A stretch of DNA of 64,000 nucleotides from Chelonoidis abingdonii (lineage: Eukaryota > Chordata > Testudines > Testudinidae): contig NC_133773.1 of the NCBI RefSeq assembly GCF_003597395.2, forward strand, positions 61,491,373-61,555,372, given 5' to 3'. Below are positions 23,631 through 35,460 of this stretch, one piece after another. Below the pieces are notes generated by a model. The model made no database searches. It had not been told where the DNA came from and worked only from the letters and a program-made list of their open reading frames with translations. The position numbers and the translations under genes are program-made. The stretch's first letter is position 1. Every line of letters starts with the position of its first letter.

Positions 23631-26329
23631 GTGTAGGGGAGAACGAGTATACTTGCTGTATAAATTGGTATCCACTGAGCTACAGGGCTCTAATAGGAAC
23701 CGCAGCAACAAAAGCAGCAATCTGCTGGGTCACTGCTTCAAGAGCCAGAACCCCACGCCGGCAGCTCCTTTGACATAGGTGTACCGTCCCAGTCCTGCCC
23801 ACTCGGGTGGGCAACAGGCTCATGGCAGCTGTCGCTGGTCACGCTAGTGCACTGGGTGGGACTGGTGTGGTAGAGCCATGCTGGAGGAGTTGCCGGCATG
23901 GGACGTTGACTCTTGGGAGCGGCGGCCCAACAGGCTGTTGCTTTCGCTGCTGTGGCTCTCGGTAGAGCCCTGGTACTCTGCAAATACCAATTTATATCTG
24001 CGGATAAAAATTCTGTATTCATGCAGGGCCGTACTTACAATCAGAAGAGATGTGATGGTATACACATACATACATACATACATACATATGTTCAAAGAGA
24101 GCACCAGGGGAAAAAAAAAAAAGCTAACATTTCAATAACTCAAATACTGATACAAGATTTTTACAATTGTAAATTTCCCCTGAAGGCCAACATCTTGCGC
24201 ATGTTACAAGTTAGCTAAGAGCAATTTTTTTTTTTTTTTTTATATAGCCTAGAATTAAATGCTGGGGGAAAAAGGGATTTAAAATGCAAGTGCTGACGCA
24301 ACCTTAACTACAGCATTTTGCACTATAGAGCAGCACAGCTATAATTAAAAAGACAACTTACATCAAGTAAAAAGCTTCACTGCAAGCCTTTTTAATGGAT
24401 CAATACTTCACCACCATCAGCAACTCAACAGGCTACGGGAAAAAGATGGAAAAAATTAGGCTTGTTAAGCAATTAAGGAAAATAACTTGTATGAGTACAA
24501 GGATCTTTTGAAGGCTCTGGAAAGCTAGTTGTACAAGATATCCTCAAATTTATTATTTACTTCTAGAATTATTCACAAAACATAGGAATTGCTTAACATC
24601 ACATACTAATACAAAAACATCCATGTCTGTTATACTGGTTCTCTTGCATTACAGAATGGCTGCAAAAAACTGTTAAAGATGCAATGAGAAAGCTAGCTAT
24701 TAAAATTGCAGGGAAAGCTGCAGAATAGAAGCTCTAAATAACTGAAAATATATTAGGGAGAAAGCTGCAGCATATATGACTCAATTTACAGAAATACAGG
24801 AAACTGGGTTTTTAAAGCAACCAGCAATATGGTAAGCACATACAGAACTAGCTCTTTTTTTCATAAATTTAGTAGTAAGATCTTTTAAGGCAGAGAACCA
24901 ATGAACTTTAGCTATTTACTGCAGAAAGACCTGAGAAGTGCAGTTTGGGTACCTGGTGATGTGAAACAGCCATAGTTACAACAGGAAGATTTTTAAGCTA
25001 CCTCTATATTTAAAGTTTCTTGAAGGGCCCGGTAATACATCAAGATGAACTGGTAAGTTCCCTACTGCAGTAAAGGAGTCATCCAGAAATCTGAGGATTC
25101 TTCCCCAGCATGGAACGATCACTTTCTGATGACCCTGGCTAGATACGCGAGTTCATCTGCCCTGTGTCCATGGCAGCCTTTAGTAAAATGTGAAGGAAAA
25201 GCCACTGGAGGCAACCACGCTGCTTTTATTTTTATTTCTTTTCTCATGGAGGGGAATTATCTGGGCATTTCTGTGTTCTCTGAGCATGCACTCTTACCTC
25301 AGGCAAATTGCCTCATTTTAAAATGCTTGAATTTTTCACTCTGTAGTTCTATTATTGCCAACAAGCTTAGTATTATTCACTTACAAGGTAGATAGAAAAG
25401 TGGCAGTACAGAATCTTCATTTTGGTTGGGAAGAGCAAGGTGTAAATGTTTATGTATGACAATTTTTTTTCTCTCCTTCTTTCTTTGGTGCGGAGAAGGG
25501 ATTTTTCCATTTTATTTTCTTAGGATATGACTCTGCAAGTCCTCAGCAGCATTCAAGTCAACTACCATAGACGAAGTAGTGGTTTGCAGGATCAGGGCTT
25601 CTGAATGAAATTTTCAGAAATGACTACACTGATTTCAGATGCCCAAACTGGCACATTTTAAAGGACTCTGATTTTCATGATGTGTTAAGAACCCATCCTT
25701 AGCTAATCAAGCCTCATAAAAGTATCTCTGGGTAGGCACACATCAAAAACGTAGACCTAAGTGTGTATTCGGCTACATCTTTTACATTTTGTAAGGCATT
25801 GCCAATGATATGCCCTCTTCTGGAATATTGTCTTGATTTTTCACCACCTCGTTTCAGAAAAGGTATAGCAGAAAGAGAGATGATTCAGAGGTGAACACAA
25901 TGAATGGTAAGTGGACAAGGAAAAATGTTCTATACAAAGACATCAAAACAATGGGCTTATAAAATTAGAGAGAAGACATGATAGAGAGATATACAAAATA
26001 ATTAACAATTCAAAATGTAAATCAGGCACTCTAATTTTCCTGCTCCAACTACAAGGATATTATCAATGAAACTGAACAGCAACAGTTTTTTTGAAAGTCA
26101 TAACAGGATTTTTTGATTTTACACAATGTATAACTAACGTATGGAACTAACTGTTAATTTCAATGGTTTCTTGTGATAACTTTGCAGGATTCAGAATAGG
26201 ATCCTTCATTTATATGGAGAATAAGAATATCAAACTATATGATAGGATTTAAAAAAATTCTAGGAAGCACGTTAATGCTTATGCTTCAGAGGAAAAACTA
26301 ACCATTTCCTGACAGAGACTGGTGTAACA
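23631..26329. other. No gene recognised
   Basis: It contains a CATA microsatellite (24059-24090), an A-run (24110-24122) and a T-run (24222-24241). A GC-richer stretch at 23640-24000 is unassigned. The small frame 25129-25395 has no domain I recognise. Confidence 0.5.
24059..24090 (+). repeat. (CATA)n microsatellite
   Basis: About seven units of CATA with minor interruptions, followed 20 bases later by an A-run. Confidence 0.9.
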
Positions 26330-26880
26330 GACTGACAATATCCTGCAACATCCTGGACAAACCTTATGGAACTAAGGGTATGTCTACACTACCCGCCAGA
26401 TCGGCAGGCAGCGATTAATCCAGCGGGGGGGCAATTTATCATGTCTAGTCTAGAAGCCATAAATCAACATCTGAGCACTCTCCCATTGACTCCTGTACTC
26501 CACAATCACCAGAGGCGCAGGAGGAATCAACAGGGAAGCGGCAGCAGTCGACTCACCACGGTGAAGACACCACAGTAAGTTGATCTAAGTATGTTGACTT
26601 CGGCTACGTTATTCACATAGCTGAAGTTGCATAACTTAGATCGACCCCCTCCACCCCCCAGTGTAGACCAGGCCTTAGATAAGCTTTATGGAATTAACTT
26701 AAGCCTCTCTCTGCTGAGAACAACAGTGAAGGCAGGGAACTGTTCAGCCTGGAGACACTCCAGTCAGAAGAGTATCCAGCCAAGAAAGGTGATTGCCAAG
26801 GGAACCTGAAGCCTGAGAGTTGGGGCCCTTCCGGGACCCATAGAGGAGGAATATAGGTGCAGCTGCCCTGAACTGTGACA
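26330..26880 (+). mobile_element. LTR-like repeat copy 2, deleted and split by MITE
   Basis: The left part has acatcctggacaaaccttat and the right part has cagctgccctgaactgtgac, both shared with copy 3. The middle of the repeat is missing and a MITE lies at 26376-26674. The words flanking the MITE (tatggaactaa and tatggaattaa) are near duplicates. Confidence 0.6.
26376..26674. mobile_element. MITE with GTCTACAC-type termini
   Basis: The left end gggtatgtctacactac and the right end cagtgtagaccaggcc are inverted repeats. The interior holds gttgacttcggctacgttat and a mirrored tagctgaagttgcataac, so the right third is itself a hairpin. Related in terminus style to 50419, 52199, 57989 and 59797. 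Confidence 0.8.
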
Positions 26881-26917
26881 GTTAAGAAGCGAGTTTCTCC
26901 CAACAATCATGTTGGGG

Positions 26918-28255
26918 GAAACATAAGAATGGCCATACTGGGTCAGACTAAAGGTCCATCAACCCCAGTATCCTGTCCTCTGACAGTGGCCAATGGCAGG
27001 TGCCTCAAAGGGAATGGACAGACAGGCTATCATCAAGTGATCCATGCCATGTCACCCAACCCCAGCTTCTTGCAAACAGAGGCTAGGGACACCCTTCCTG
27101 CCCATCCTGGCTAATAGCCATTGATGAATCTATCTTCCACAAATCTATCTAGCTCCCTTCTGAACCCCGTTATAATATTGGCCTTCACAACACCCTCTGG
27201 CAAGGAGTTCCAGAGGTTGACAGTGCATTGCGTGAAAAAATACTTTCTTGTGTTTGTTTTAAACCTGCTACCTATTAATTTCATTTGGTGGCCCCTTGTT
27301 ATTTACTCCTTCTGATAATACAAGAACAATTCCTTATTTACTTTCTCCACACCAGTCATGATTTTATAGACCTCTATCATATCCCCCCTTAGTCACCTCT
27401 TTTCCAAGATGAAAAGTCCCAGTCTTATTAATCTCTCCTCATACGGAAGCCATTCTATACCCCTAATCATTTTTGTTGCCCTTTTCTGAACCTTTTCCAA
27501 TTCCAATTTATCTTTTTTGAGATGGGGCTACCACATCTGCACGTAGTATTCAAGGTGTGGGTGTACCATGGATTTATATAGAGGCAATATGATATTTTCT
27601 GTCTTATTATCTATCCCTTTCTTGATGAATCCCAACATTCTGTTCGCTTTTTTGACTGCCGCTGCACATTGAGTGGATGATTTCAGAGAACTATCTACAA
27701 TGACTCCGAGATCTCTTTTCTGAATGGCAACAGCTAATTTAGACCCCGTTATTGAATATGTATAGTTCGGATTATGTTTTCCAATGTGCATTACTTTGCA
27801 CTTATCAATATTAAATTTCATCTGCCATTTTGTTGCCCAGTCACCCAGTTTTGTGAGATCCTTTTGTAGCTCTTTGCAGTCTGCCTGAGACTTAACTATC
27901 TTGAGTAGTTTTGTATCATCTGTAAATTTTGCCACTTCACTGTTTACCCCTTTTTCCAGATCATTTATGATGAAGATGTTAAATAGGACTGGGGCCAGTA
28001 CAGATCCCTGGGGGACACCACTATTTACCTCTCTCCATTCTGAAAACTGACAGTTTATTCCTACCCTTTGTTTCCTGTCTTTTAACCAGTTACCAAACCA
28101 TGAGAGAAAATTCCCTCTTCACTCATGACTGCTTATTTTGCTTTAGAGCCTTTGGTGAGGGACCTTGTCAAAGGCTTTCTGAAAATCTAAATATATTATA
28201 TCCACTGGATCCCCTTTGTCCACATGCTTGTTAACCCCCTCAAAGAATTCTAGTA
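26918..28255 (-). mobile_element. CR1 LINE, 5'-truncated, motif C intact
   Basis: A minus-strand CR1 of the subfamily whose 3' end reads, on the plus strand, aacataagaatggccatact. It contains broken RT coding (27528-27935 and 28143-28388). It abuts, at its truncated 5' side, a plus-oriented fragment of the same subfamily. Confidence 0.88.
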
Positions 28256-28260
28256 GAATG
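27528..28260 (-). pseudogene. CR1 reverse transcriptase fragments
   Basis: The upstream block (28143-28388) ends with VDIIYLDFQKAFDKVPHQRL, containing motif A Asp. The downstream block (27528-27935) starts AKFTDDTKLLKIV, so motif C keeps both aspartates with FT in place of FA. It then runs through LGVIVDSSLKSSTQCAAA and LPLYKSMVHPHLEYYVQMW. The motif B region between them is in another frame with stops. Dead, but less damaged at the active site than the copy at 15910-16503. Confidence 0.85.
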
Positions 28261-28296
28261 GTGAGGCTTGTGGTTCGATAACTGTCCATTACAGCT

Positions 28297-28412
28297 GTCT
28301 TGCATCTTCCTCTGAAGCTTCTGATGCTGGCCAACAACAGATACAGGATGCTGGAGAAGATGAACCTCAGATCTGACCTGCATGGCAATTTCTACAATCC
28401 TACTTCTTAAGA
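28297..28412 (+). mobile_element. CR1 3'-end fragment in opposite orientation
   Basis: ttcctctgaagcttctgatg, ctggccaacaacagatacag and gaccttgcatggcaat-like words form the plus-strand CR1 3' end of the same subfamily as the neighbouring 26918-28255 element. The two 3' ends lie as outward-facing inverted copies about 1.4 kb apart. Confidence 0.7.
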
Positions 28413-28759
28413 GTTTATCACAAATCTGTTAAAACCTCCCTGAAATGGATACCATCAGTATAACTCTACCAGTGACAGGAACAGTGCAAATGCTAGTGAA
28501 GACTGACTGCATCACCTAACACCATGAACAGAACATTGTGATTAACATGCTTTGCTCCACCCTAGCACTTCCACTGTTGAAGCTATCCATGGAGCAGCCC
28601 CAATACAAGATTTTCATAGAACTGTTATTGTAGGTGTGGCCTTTCTGTACCTCTCCACTTCCTCTACTACAACATCAGCAGCCTTGATTCACCATGAGTT
28701 GTCAAAGAATTATCCAAAAAGCTCTGTCAACCACTGATATTGATTAACACATTTTGGAA
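28413..28759. other. Unassigned spacer
   Basis: Nothing recognised; the 28552-28737 frame has no domain I can name. Confidence 0.4.
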
Positions 28760-30062
28760 CACTGGGGAACTGCCAGAACACCAGAGCTAATATTTTTTAA
28801 AAGGTAAATAAAATGACCTGGATTAGTCTGATACAACTGTCAAACAAAACTGGAAAGAGTGATACGGAATGTAACAGTCAAGCATTCAAGGACAGTAGCA
28901 TAATTAATGTCAGCAACATGTTTTATGGGGAAAAAAATGGGTCGTGTCAAACAAACTTGATTTTTTAAAATGAGATTATAAGTTTAGTTGATAAAGGTAA
29001 CTATTTGACGCAACATACTTAGGCTTTTGCAAGGGGGTTGACTTACTATCACATGACATTCTGATTAAGTACTATACAAAAAAACCTCAGTGTAGCACAT
29101 ATGAAATGGGTTTAAAAACTGAGGATTAAAAAAAAAAAAAAAAAAGGCATTGTAAATAGAAAATCATCATCCAAAAGGGCTGTTTATAGGGTCCTAAAAG
29201 GATCTGTTCTTGGGCCAACATTATTGAGTATCTTTATCAGTGATCTGAAATAAAATCATTGTTGGTAAAGTTTGCAGAGGACACAAAAATTGGCAGTGGT
29301 GGTAAATAACTGTATGAACTGGTCATTTCAACAGAGCTATCTGGATTGCTTGCTAAACTGGGCTCATTTGAACAACATGTATTTTAAATAGTCAAATGAA
29401 AGACTGCAAATATATGAACAAAGCTATGTAGGTCACATTTACAGGATAGAGGATTGTATGCTGGAAAGCAGTGACTCTGAAAAGGACTTAATAGTAATGG
29501 TGTATAACCAAGTGAACACGAGCTACTGGTGTGATGCCGTAGAACTAACAATCTTTGGATGTATGAGCAAGCGAATACAAAGTAGGAGTTGTAAGGTGGT
29601 ATTGTTTCTGTATATGACAATTGTGAATTACTGGAATACTGTGCCCAGTTCTGGTGACCACACTTTTAAGAGCATATCAAAAAAATGGAAACGTGTCTGA
29701 AAAGAGCTACAAGAATGACTCAGAGTCTGGAAAACCTGCTTTACAATCATGGATCGTGATCTGCAAACACCTACATGGGAAGATTGCTGATCACAGAAGG
29801 CTCTTTAATCTTGCAGACAAACGCATAGCAAGATCCAATGGTCTGGGAAACACTAGACAAATTTAAATTAGAAATAAGGCACTTCTAAAAATATATATAA
29901 TGAGGGCAATGAATCATTTGAACAGTTTACCTTTAAACCCCCCCGCCCTCGCTGTATATAAACCAGAAGTATGTTTGATGCAGGAAATACTGGGTGAAAT
30001 CTTTGGCCTGTATTACACAGGTCAGATTAGATGCTCATAACAGTCTCTCAGGCCTTCAATTT
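28760..30062 (+). mobile_element. Old CR1 LINE fragment, plus strand
   Basis: CR1 RT and 3' UTR in strongly diverged form. ggtcctaaaaggatctgttc and cagaggacacaaaaattggc correspond to the RT motif B to C region, ggctctttaatcttgcagac to the C-terminal region, and ggcctgtattacacaggtca to the 3' end. Many stops; an A-run of about 18 at 29127-29144. The shorter frames here are fragments. Confidence 0.75.
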
Positions 30063-30591
30063 ATTAATCTTCCCTTCCTCCCATTTCTTCTGTACACGTT
30101 CTGATGATCTCTCTTACATATGGAATGCTTTCCCCCTTCAGTTCTCCAGCCCACTAATGCCTCCTTACTAATCTATCCTCCGAAGATTTTGCTCCTCTTT
30201 GTTGTTTACAAGAGATGATTAATTTAAAAATTAAGTTACTCCTCTGGAACTTCCCAGTCTATTCTATCACTGTGTAACTGTCTTTTAGATTACACTTGCA
30301 ACTCCAAAATTAGGACCTTTATTTTGTTTCTTTTAAAAAAAATTTGTTAAAGTCATCAAGCAGGATTCATGCCTAACTGCGTAAGTACGTGATCTTTTTT
30401 ATTGTTACCCTCTTCATCTCTCTCCACTCTCCTCCTTGTGTCTGGTTTTGAGACTCAGGAGTTGCATGATGTAAAATTCAAGCTTCAAACTCTATTTTTT
30501 TTTTCAAAAGGGTAAAATATACGCCCTGTCTTACTAATGTGGCAAGAAATGCACTTTGGGGCTTTCAAAAAAGTGAAATGGCAATTTCTGT
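30063..30591. other. Unassigned spacer
   Basis: Pyrimidine-rich stretches at 30060-30130 and 30410-30440; no gene recognised. Confidence 0.4.
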
Positions 30592-31395
30592 AATATCCTG
30601 GACAACCTTATTGAATTAAGTTTAAGTATCTTAAGAGTTCATTCTATTAAAAATGCATATGTTTTAAGTGTTATTGTGGGATTCTGTGTAACTTGTCCAG
30701 AAGACATGACTCATGTAAAGATTGGGAAGTGTTAGGCTCAAAGGACTCTCTTAAACAACGGGCTAAAACAAGAATGAACTGTGAGTTGAATACGTTTTAT
30801 AGGAAATACTTGGAGAAGGCGAATGCAGATGCCCATCTCTCTGGACCTGATATTCGGAAACTTCATCTAGGAAGGGAACCTTTATCTACAAATTACCAAT
30901 TCCCAGGATCAAAAGGCCCAAGCAGCATAAAGGAGTAACTCAGAGTCATGAGGGTTCTTATTCTGAGCAATAGGACTTAGGAACTTATAGCCACAGGACT
31001 GGTCAGCAGCCAGAGCCCTTATTGAAGTCAGGTGGTGATCTCTGGATACCTTATTACCTTGTGTATAGATTCTTCTATTGTTTTCTAAATATTATCTCTA
31101 TAAAGCTTTTACCTTAAGAATAAATGTGCTTCCTTAGAAAGAGTGTGTTGTAAATTAATTGTAACAGTTACACAGTTTACCATGTCTGAAGAGAAAAGTA
31201 AAGCAGGCCTGCTTAGGCAGTCTGACTTTGCTGAGGAATTCACAATGCAGAGTGGAAATATCCCAGTCAGAAGGGAGAGAGACGTGGTGTCTCCACCCAA
31301 GAGACAAAACAGGAGGGGAGCTGGAAGCCTAAAAGTGGGTACCCTTGCAAGCTCATATAGGGAGAATACAGGTGTGGTTGCCCTGAACTATGACA
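30592..31395 (+). mobile_element. LTR-like repeat copy 3
   Basis: The most continuous copy. It begins tgtaatatcctggacaacct, includes ttaccttaagaataaatgtg (a possible AATAAA polyadenylation signal near 31120) and ggcctgcttaggcagtctga, and ends ccctgaactatgaca. The TGT...ACA ends suggest an LTR, but flanking bases do not form a convincing duplication. Confidence 0.6.
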
Positions 31396-32205
31396 ACAAC
31401 CCTTAAGTTCTCTGCATAGGAATTTTGCAAGCAAATCGTTTTATTTTAAAAACTACTATATTTCTTTAGCAAACCCTGCCAGACAGAACATCTTGCTAGA
31501 AGTGGAAGTAAAAAAAAAAAAAAAAAGGAAAGAAAAGAAAAGAAAAAAATATATCACTAATTCATAAAATTGTATAAGTCAGTAAACTCTGGAATTCAGC
31601 AAATGCTATTGCCAAGGGGCAAAGGGCCAGTAGGGCCATAAACAAAAGATAAAGAAAGAGGGTAAAAGAAGAGATGTCTGAAGAAAGGATTGATGCATTA
31701 GAGGCAGCTTTTAAGAGGACATTATGAAGCAACAGCAGTCATTTCCTATCTAAGGGTGCAACTGAGTTGCTATAGATAAGGCTGATGTTGTTATCTGCCC
31801 TCACTTACCAAGTCAATAAAAGGCATATAGGTATAATTTACGTCTGGGGCACGAGATTGGAAGCGAATTAAGACAACAGACTTCTAAATTAAGACACACT
31901 GAAAACAGAGGTATTCAGAGCTCAAGGAATAAACTGTTTTGCCACTTAAAAGACAAATACAATGTAGCGTCCTGGCCACCTCCATCTAGTGCCCAGAACA
32001 CATGCCTAGGTGCAGAGAGTAGCAATTAACTTCTGAATTTGTAACATGGCTATGGGATAATTGCTCTGACTAGCTTAGTATAGGACAGCAAGAGTTGGAG
32101 ATCTACATTTTTTAAATGAAAATAAATCCAGTGTCCATTGCTTTTCTTCCATACCTTATAACCATGAAAAAGGAAAAGATTAAAGAAAATTCTCTCATAT
32201 AATAG
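31396..32205. other. No gene recognised
   Basis: Purine-rich A-run at 31508-31548. Nothing else identified. Confidence 0.4.
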
Positions 32206-32207
32206 CA

Positions 32208-32255
32208 GATTCATAGATTATAAAGTCAGAAGGGATCCACTGTTATCATCTAGCC
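32208..32255 (-). mobile_element. CR1 3'-end scrap
   Basis: agattcatagattataaagtcagaagggatccactgttatcatctag-type sequence is the extreme 3' end of CR1 in minus orientation, cut off by the hAT at 32256. Confidence 0.65.
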
Positions 32256-32420
32256 CAGCGGTCCTCAAACTTCATTGCACTGAGACCCCCTTCTGACAAA
32301 AAAAAGCACAGGAGGGGGGACCAAAGCCTGAGCCCAGCCACCCCACACAGAGGGGCCAAAAGCCAAACCCAAGCCACACCACCCTGGGCAGGGACCAAAG
32401 CTGAAGCCCTGAAAATGAAA
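32256..32420 (+). mobile_element. hAT-type element, 3' end lost
   Basis: The left terminus cagcggtcctcaaacttcat and the following gagacccccttctgac are a hAT MITE family. The interior is purine-rich (aggggggaccaaagcctgag, repeated as gggaccaaagctgaag). No right terminus found. Confidence 0.65.
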
Positions 32421-34300
32421 TTTACACTTTTCTTTGCATCCATAAGAAGCTTTAAGTTTTATCAACATCACAAAACTATAATATATCTTTTACTTGTAGA
32501 GAGCTTGTTTGGCTTTACAGCCATACGCAGTACATACAAAATGTGGTAAATTCCTTACCATACTCTCCTCACAGACAATCATTTCTTCATTACAAGACCA
32601 ATTCTGATAGGCACTGAGAGCACTCCACTACTCAAATGAAGTACTTACATAGGGCAACCAATTATCCAAGTATTAGACACAGAGCCAGTCTGTCTCTATA
32701 GAGCAAAACTACATATCATGAAACTAAAGCACTTACATGAAAAGAGAAAAAGTCGGAGTGATGACGAATCATTGCACTGAGTAAAGAAGACAAACGTACT
32801 AAATGAACTAAAACACCACTGTTCCATAATGCACATTTTGATGATCCGTATACTAAGAAAAGATGAGATGCTGGCATCTGTATGGAAAGAGAGTTTAGGC
32901 AGTTTGGGTGCTTGTTTGAAGTGCCTGTGTGAGAATACAATTAAGTGTGAAAAATCAACAGGGAAACTAAGTCTATTGCGGTCCAAAATATTAAAAGTGG
33001 CACTTTATTATTCAGGATATCTACATATATATTTATTCAGATTCCAACTGCTTACTTTACCAACTATAGTTTTTATTTTATTTTTACTACTAGGCATACA
33101 TAGTTGAGAGAGAGTGAGTGGATTATTTTCTGGTTCATGAGTCAGTTGCAGAATCTTTATTATTAATGATTTTGTTCAAATCAGAAGGAACACAGCTGAG
33201 CTTCCAGACTCCAAAGTGGAGTTTCCACTGATAATTATTTCAGAAAAAAACAACTATTTTTTACTTGTAAAATGAGTACATTTGTCTCAGAACTTGTGTC
33301 AAACAGAACTCCACACTTCCATTTTTAGAGTCACTTTTCTGAGTACAGATTGAATCCAACTCCCACTGAATTCAATATGAGTTGGATAAGTCCCTAATAA
33401 ACACTGGAACTCACTACAGACCAGTTCTTGTTTCCACAGAAATCATCAGTACAATTCTACTGATCAAATCTTTAGTAATTCCTCACTGAGAATGATCTCG
33501 TGCTAAAAGACCTGACCGAGAATCAGGATAGAGATAAAAATTAGGCAAAAGGATTGTAATGATCGTGGTGATCTAGACAGTCACAGCAATCACCACCCTC
33601 ACTGAGAATAATTAGAAGCATGTTTTGGCTATTTACTCAACCACATCAGTTAGTTATCCCTAGTCCACGCCCACTAACTAATCTAAAGTTTTATATTTTA
33701 AGAAAGAACTAATTTATTCTTTAAAAAATTACCCCATGTCCATCTAGTATTTCCTTTCAGAGTAGTACTCATTTATCCTTCACCCCCTTTTATAAAATCC
33801 TGAGTAAGATATGATAGTATGTAGTATTCATGAGCCACCAACAGGGAGGTGACATGGATTAAAGAAGTTTGGTGTACTAGCAAAACTGATCTCCTGCTAA
33901 AACATCTGCCCTAGACATTGAACTGAAAGAATAGAAACTCCACAGTTTGTTTACTGGAACATCAAACCATATATATGCTTGCATTTTAGTCCTAATAATA
34001 CATTTTTACAGGCAAGACATATCAATCAGTTGCTGAACTAGTCAGTAGTGCATAAAAGATGTGGATTGAGTTTTAACATTTTCTCTTGTGCTGCTTAGTT
34101 AAATAAATTCCTTGGGGTGCATGTGATATGAACTGACCCTTCCAAAATATGGCTTTTGGCTCTGAACTACAGTGCACTGCACATAGTGAGGGAATGGTTC
34201 TCTGGTTCTGCAGAATTAGTGCTTCACTTAACTGAAATTGAAGGACTCTAAACACTCCAGTGCTTCAGAACTAATATACTTGTATTAAGTTAAAATTTTT
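32421..34300. other. Repeat-poor AT-rich DNA
   Basis: No gene or recognised repeat. Short frames at 32696-32986 and 32829-33107 overlap on opposite strands and have no recognised domain. Confidence 0.5.
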
Positions 34301-34362
34301 TGTTTGTGGCATACCAGTATAATGGGCTTCCTCAAGTTTTCATCAATAGGTTTCTTGGGGAC

Positions 34363-35037
34363 TGTGACGGGGGCTCGACTCACCATTGTGACGCCTCCTG
34401 CTGGTTGTCTTGGGAATTAGCTCTGCCCCTCTTCAGGTGGTGTCTTGCACGCCATCACCCCTGCTCCAGGAACTATGTTGCCCCAAGGACTGTGGAGTCC
34501 TCTTCAGGACATAGCCCTCTGGCTGTGTCACACTCTGTTCTCCCCCATTCTGGGGGAACAGCAGTCCACTGTCCAGCCACTTCCTTCCGTGGCAAGTGCA
34601 TTCTACTGGTTAGCCACTTCCCCAGTGGCGAGGTGCAGAAGGGAGGGACCCGGGCTCGCTCACTACGCCAGGTCCAAATACAGCAGCCAATTACTGCATC
34701 CCTTCCAACTCCTCTGCGGATTTCCCTGGCCACTTCCTTGCGGCTCAACATCCTCTTTGCCTTAATCTCAGGGCCTTAGCCTGCAGCACCAGCCTGCAGT
34801 ACTGCTATGGCCAGGGTACTTGCTGCCCTCAGCCTACAAGGCAGCCAATCTACGTCCCTCCTCAAGCTCCAGGGAGTGACTCCCTCTGCTCTGCCCTGCA
34901 GCACTTTTTATATGAGCCTGCCAGGCCATGATTGGCTGCTCCTCTCAGACCTTTTCTAATTGGCTGCCTCTGGTGCAGCCTTCCTAGGGCTGCTTTTAAC
35001 CTCTCTTCTGCTAGGGTGGGGCAGCTGCCTCATCACA
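34363..35037 (-). mobile_element. LTR of a retroelement, minus orientation
   Basis: On the plus strand it reads tgtgacgggggctcg ... ctgcctcatcaca, i.e. TG...CA ends. A TATA-like word in minus orientation lies at 34905-34913 (plus tttttatat), setting transcription right to left. No coding sequence is present; the frames across it are incidental. A 9-bp repeat gtggcatac occurs just outside the right end (35038-35046) and 48 bp left of the left end (34306-34314), so the true left boundary or insertion history is unclear. Recognised as a turtle-type LTR. Confidence 0.7.
34905..34913 (-). promoter_or_regulatory. TATA-like box of the LTR
   Basis: The minus strand reads ATATAAAAA. It lies inside the LTR about 125 bp from its minus-strand start, followed by GC-richer sequence as expected for an LTR promoter. 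Inferred from sequence only. Confidence 0.45.
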
Positions 35038-35323
35038 GTGGCATACTGAGAAAGTCTCTAAGATCTTTATCTTAAAATGATATGTGTCTGAGTGCATATA
35101 TAGGGGATGAAAACTGTTTTTAGACTCCTAGGCAGGTTATATTTGGTTCAAATACTGGCTACTAGAATAGTGATCTGTACAAGAACCTGTTAGTTTTAGT
35201 AACTAAAAAAAGATGATCTACCTTTTCCCTGTTAAGGGACAAATCAGAGATCCTTACTATCTCTGTGAGACCCACATCACTGATGTTTAAGATTGAGGTT
35301 ACTGTTTGGGAAAACCAAAAAAT

Positions 35324-35460
35324 TTCAGCAAAGAGTCCTGTGGCACCTTATAGACTAACAGACGTACTGAAGCACGAGCTTTCGTGGGTGAATACCCACT
35401 TCGTCGGATGTGCTTTTACAGATCCAGACTAACATGGCTACCCCTCTGATACAGAAAATT
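35324..35460 (-). mobile_element. Retroposon 3' end with hammerhead-like motif, copy 2
   Basis: Same family as 8881-9165, on the minus strand. It starts with gtatcagaggggtagccatg and ttagtctggatctgtaaaag, passes through the foldable block, then taagtgccacaggact-like sequence to tttgctg. Two related words (gttagtctggatc and gttagtctataag) flank the fold. Confidence 0.65.
35370..35407 (-). ncRNA. Hammerhead-ribozyme-like fold, best-preserved copy
   Basis: Minus strand: CCGACGA (35401-35407) aligns to CUGANGA with one change (U4 to C). Then come stem II GTGGG/CCCAC with loop TATTCA, GAAA (plus tttc, 35380-35383), and a 3-bp stem III AGC/GCT with loop TCGT. Everything but U4 fits. Stem I is not apparent, which would be unusual for an active monomer. 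Whether it self-cleaves is unknown. Confidence 0.5.

Noticed and set aside
34300..34779. Plus-strand 159-codon frame
   Set aside because: It starts outside and runs through an LTR that is transcribed in the opposite direction; the peptide shows no domain.
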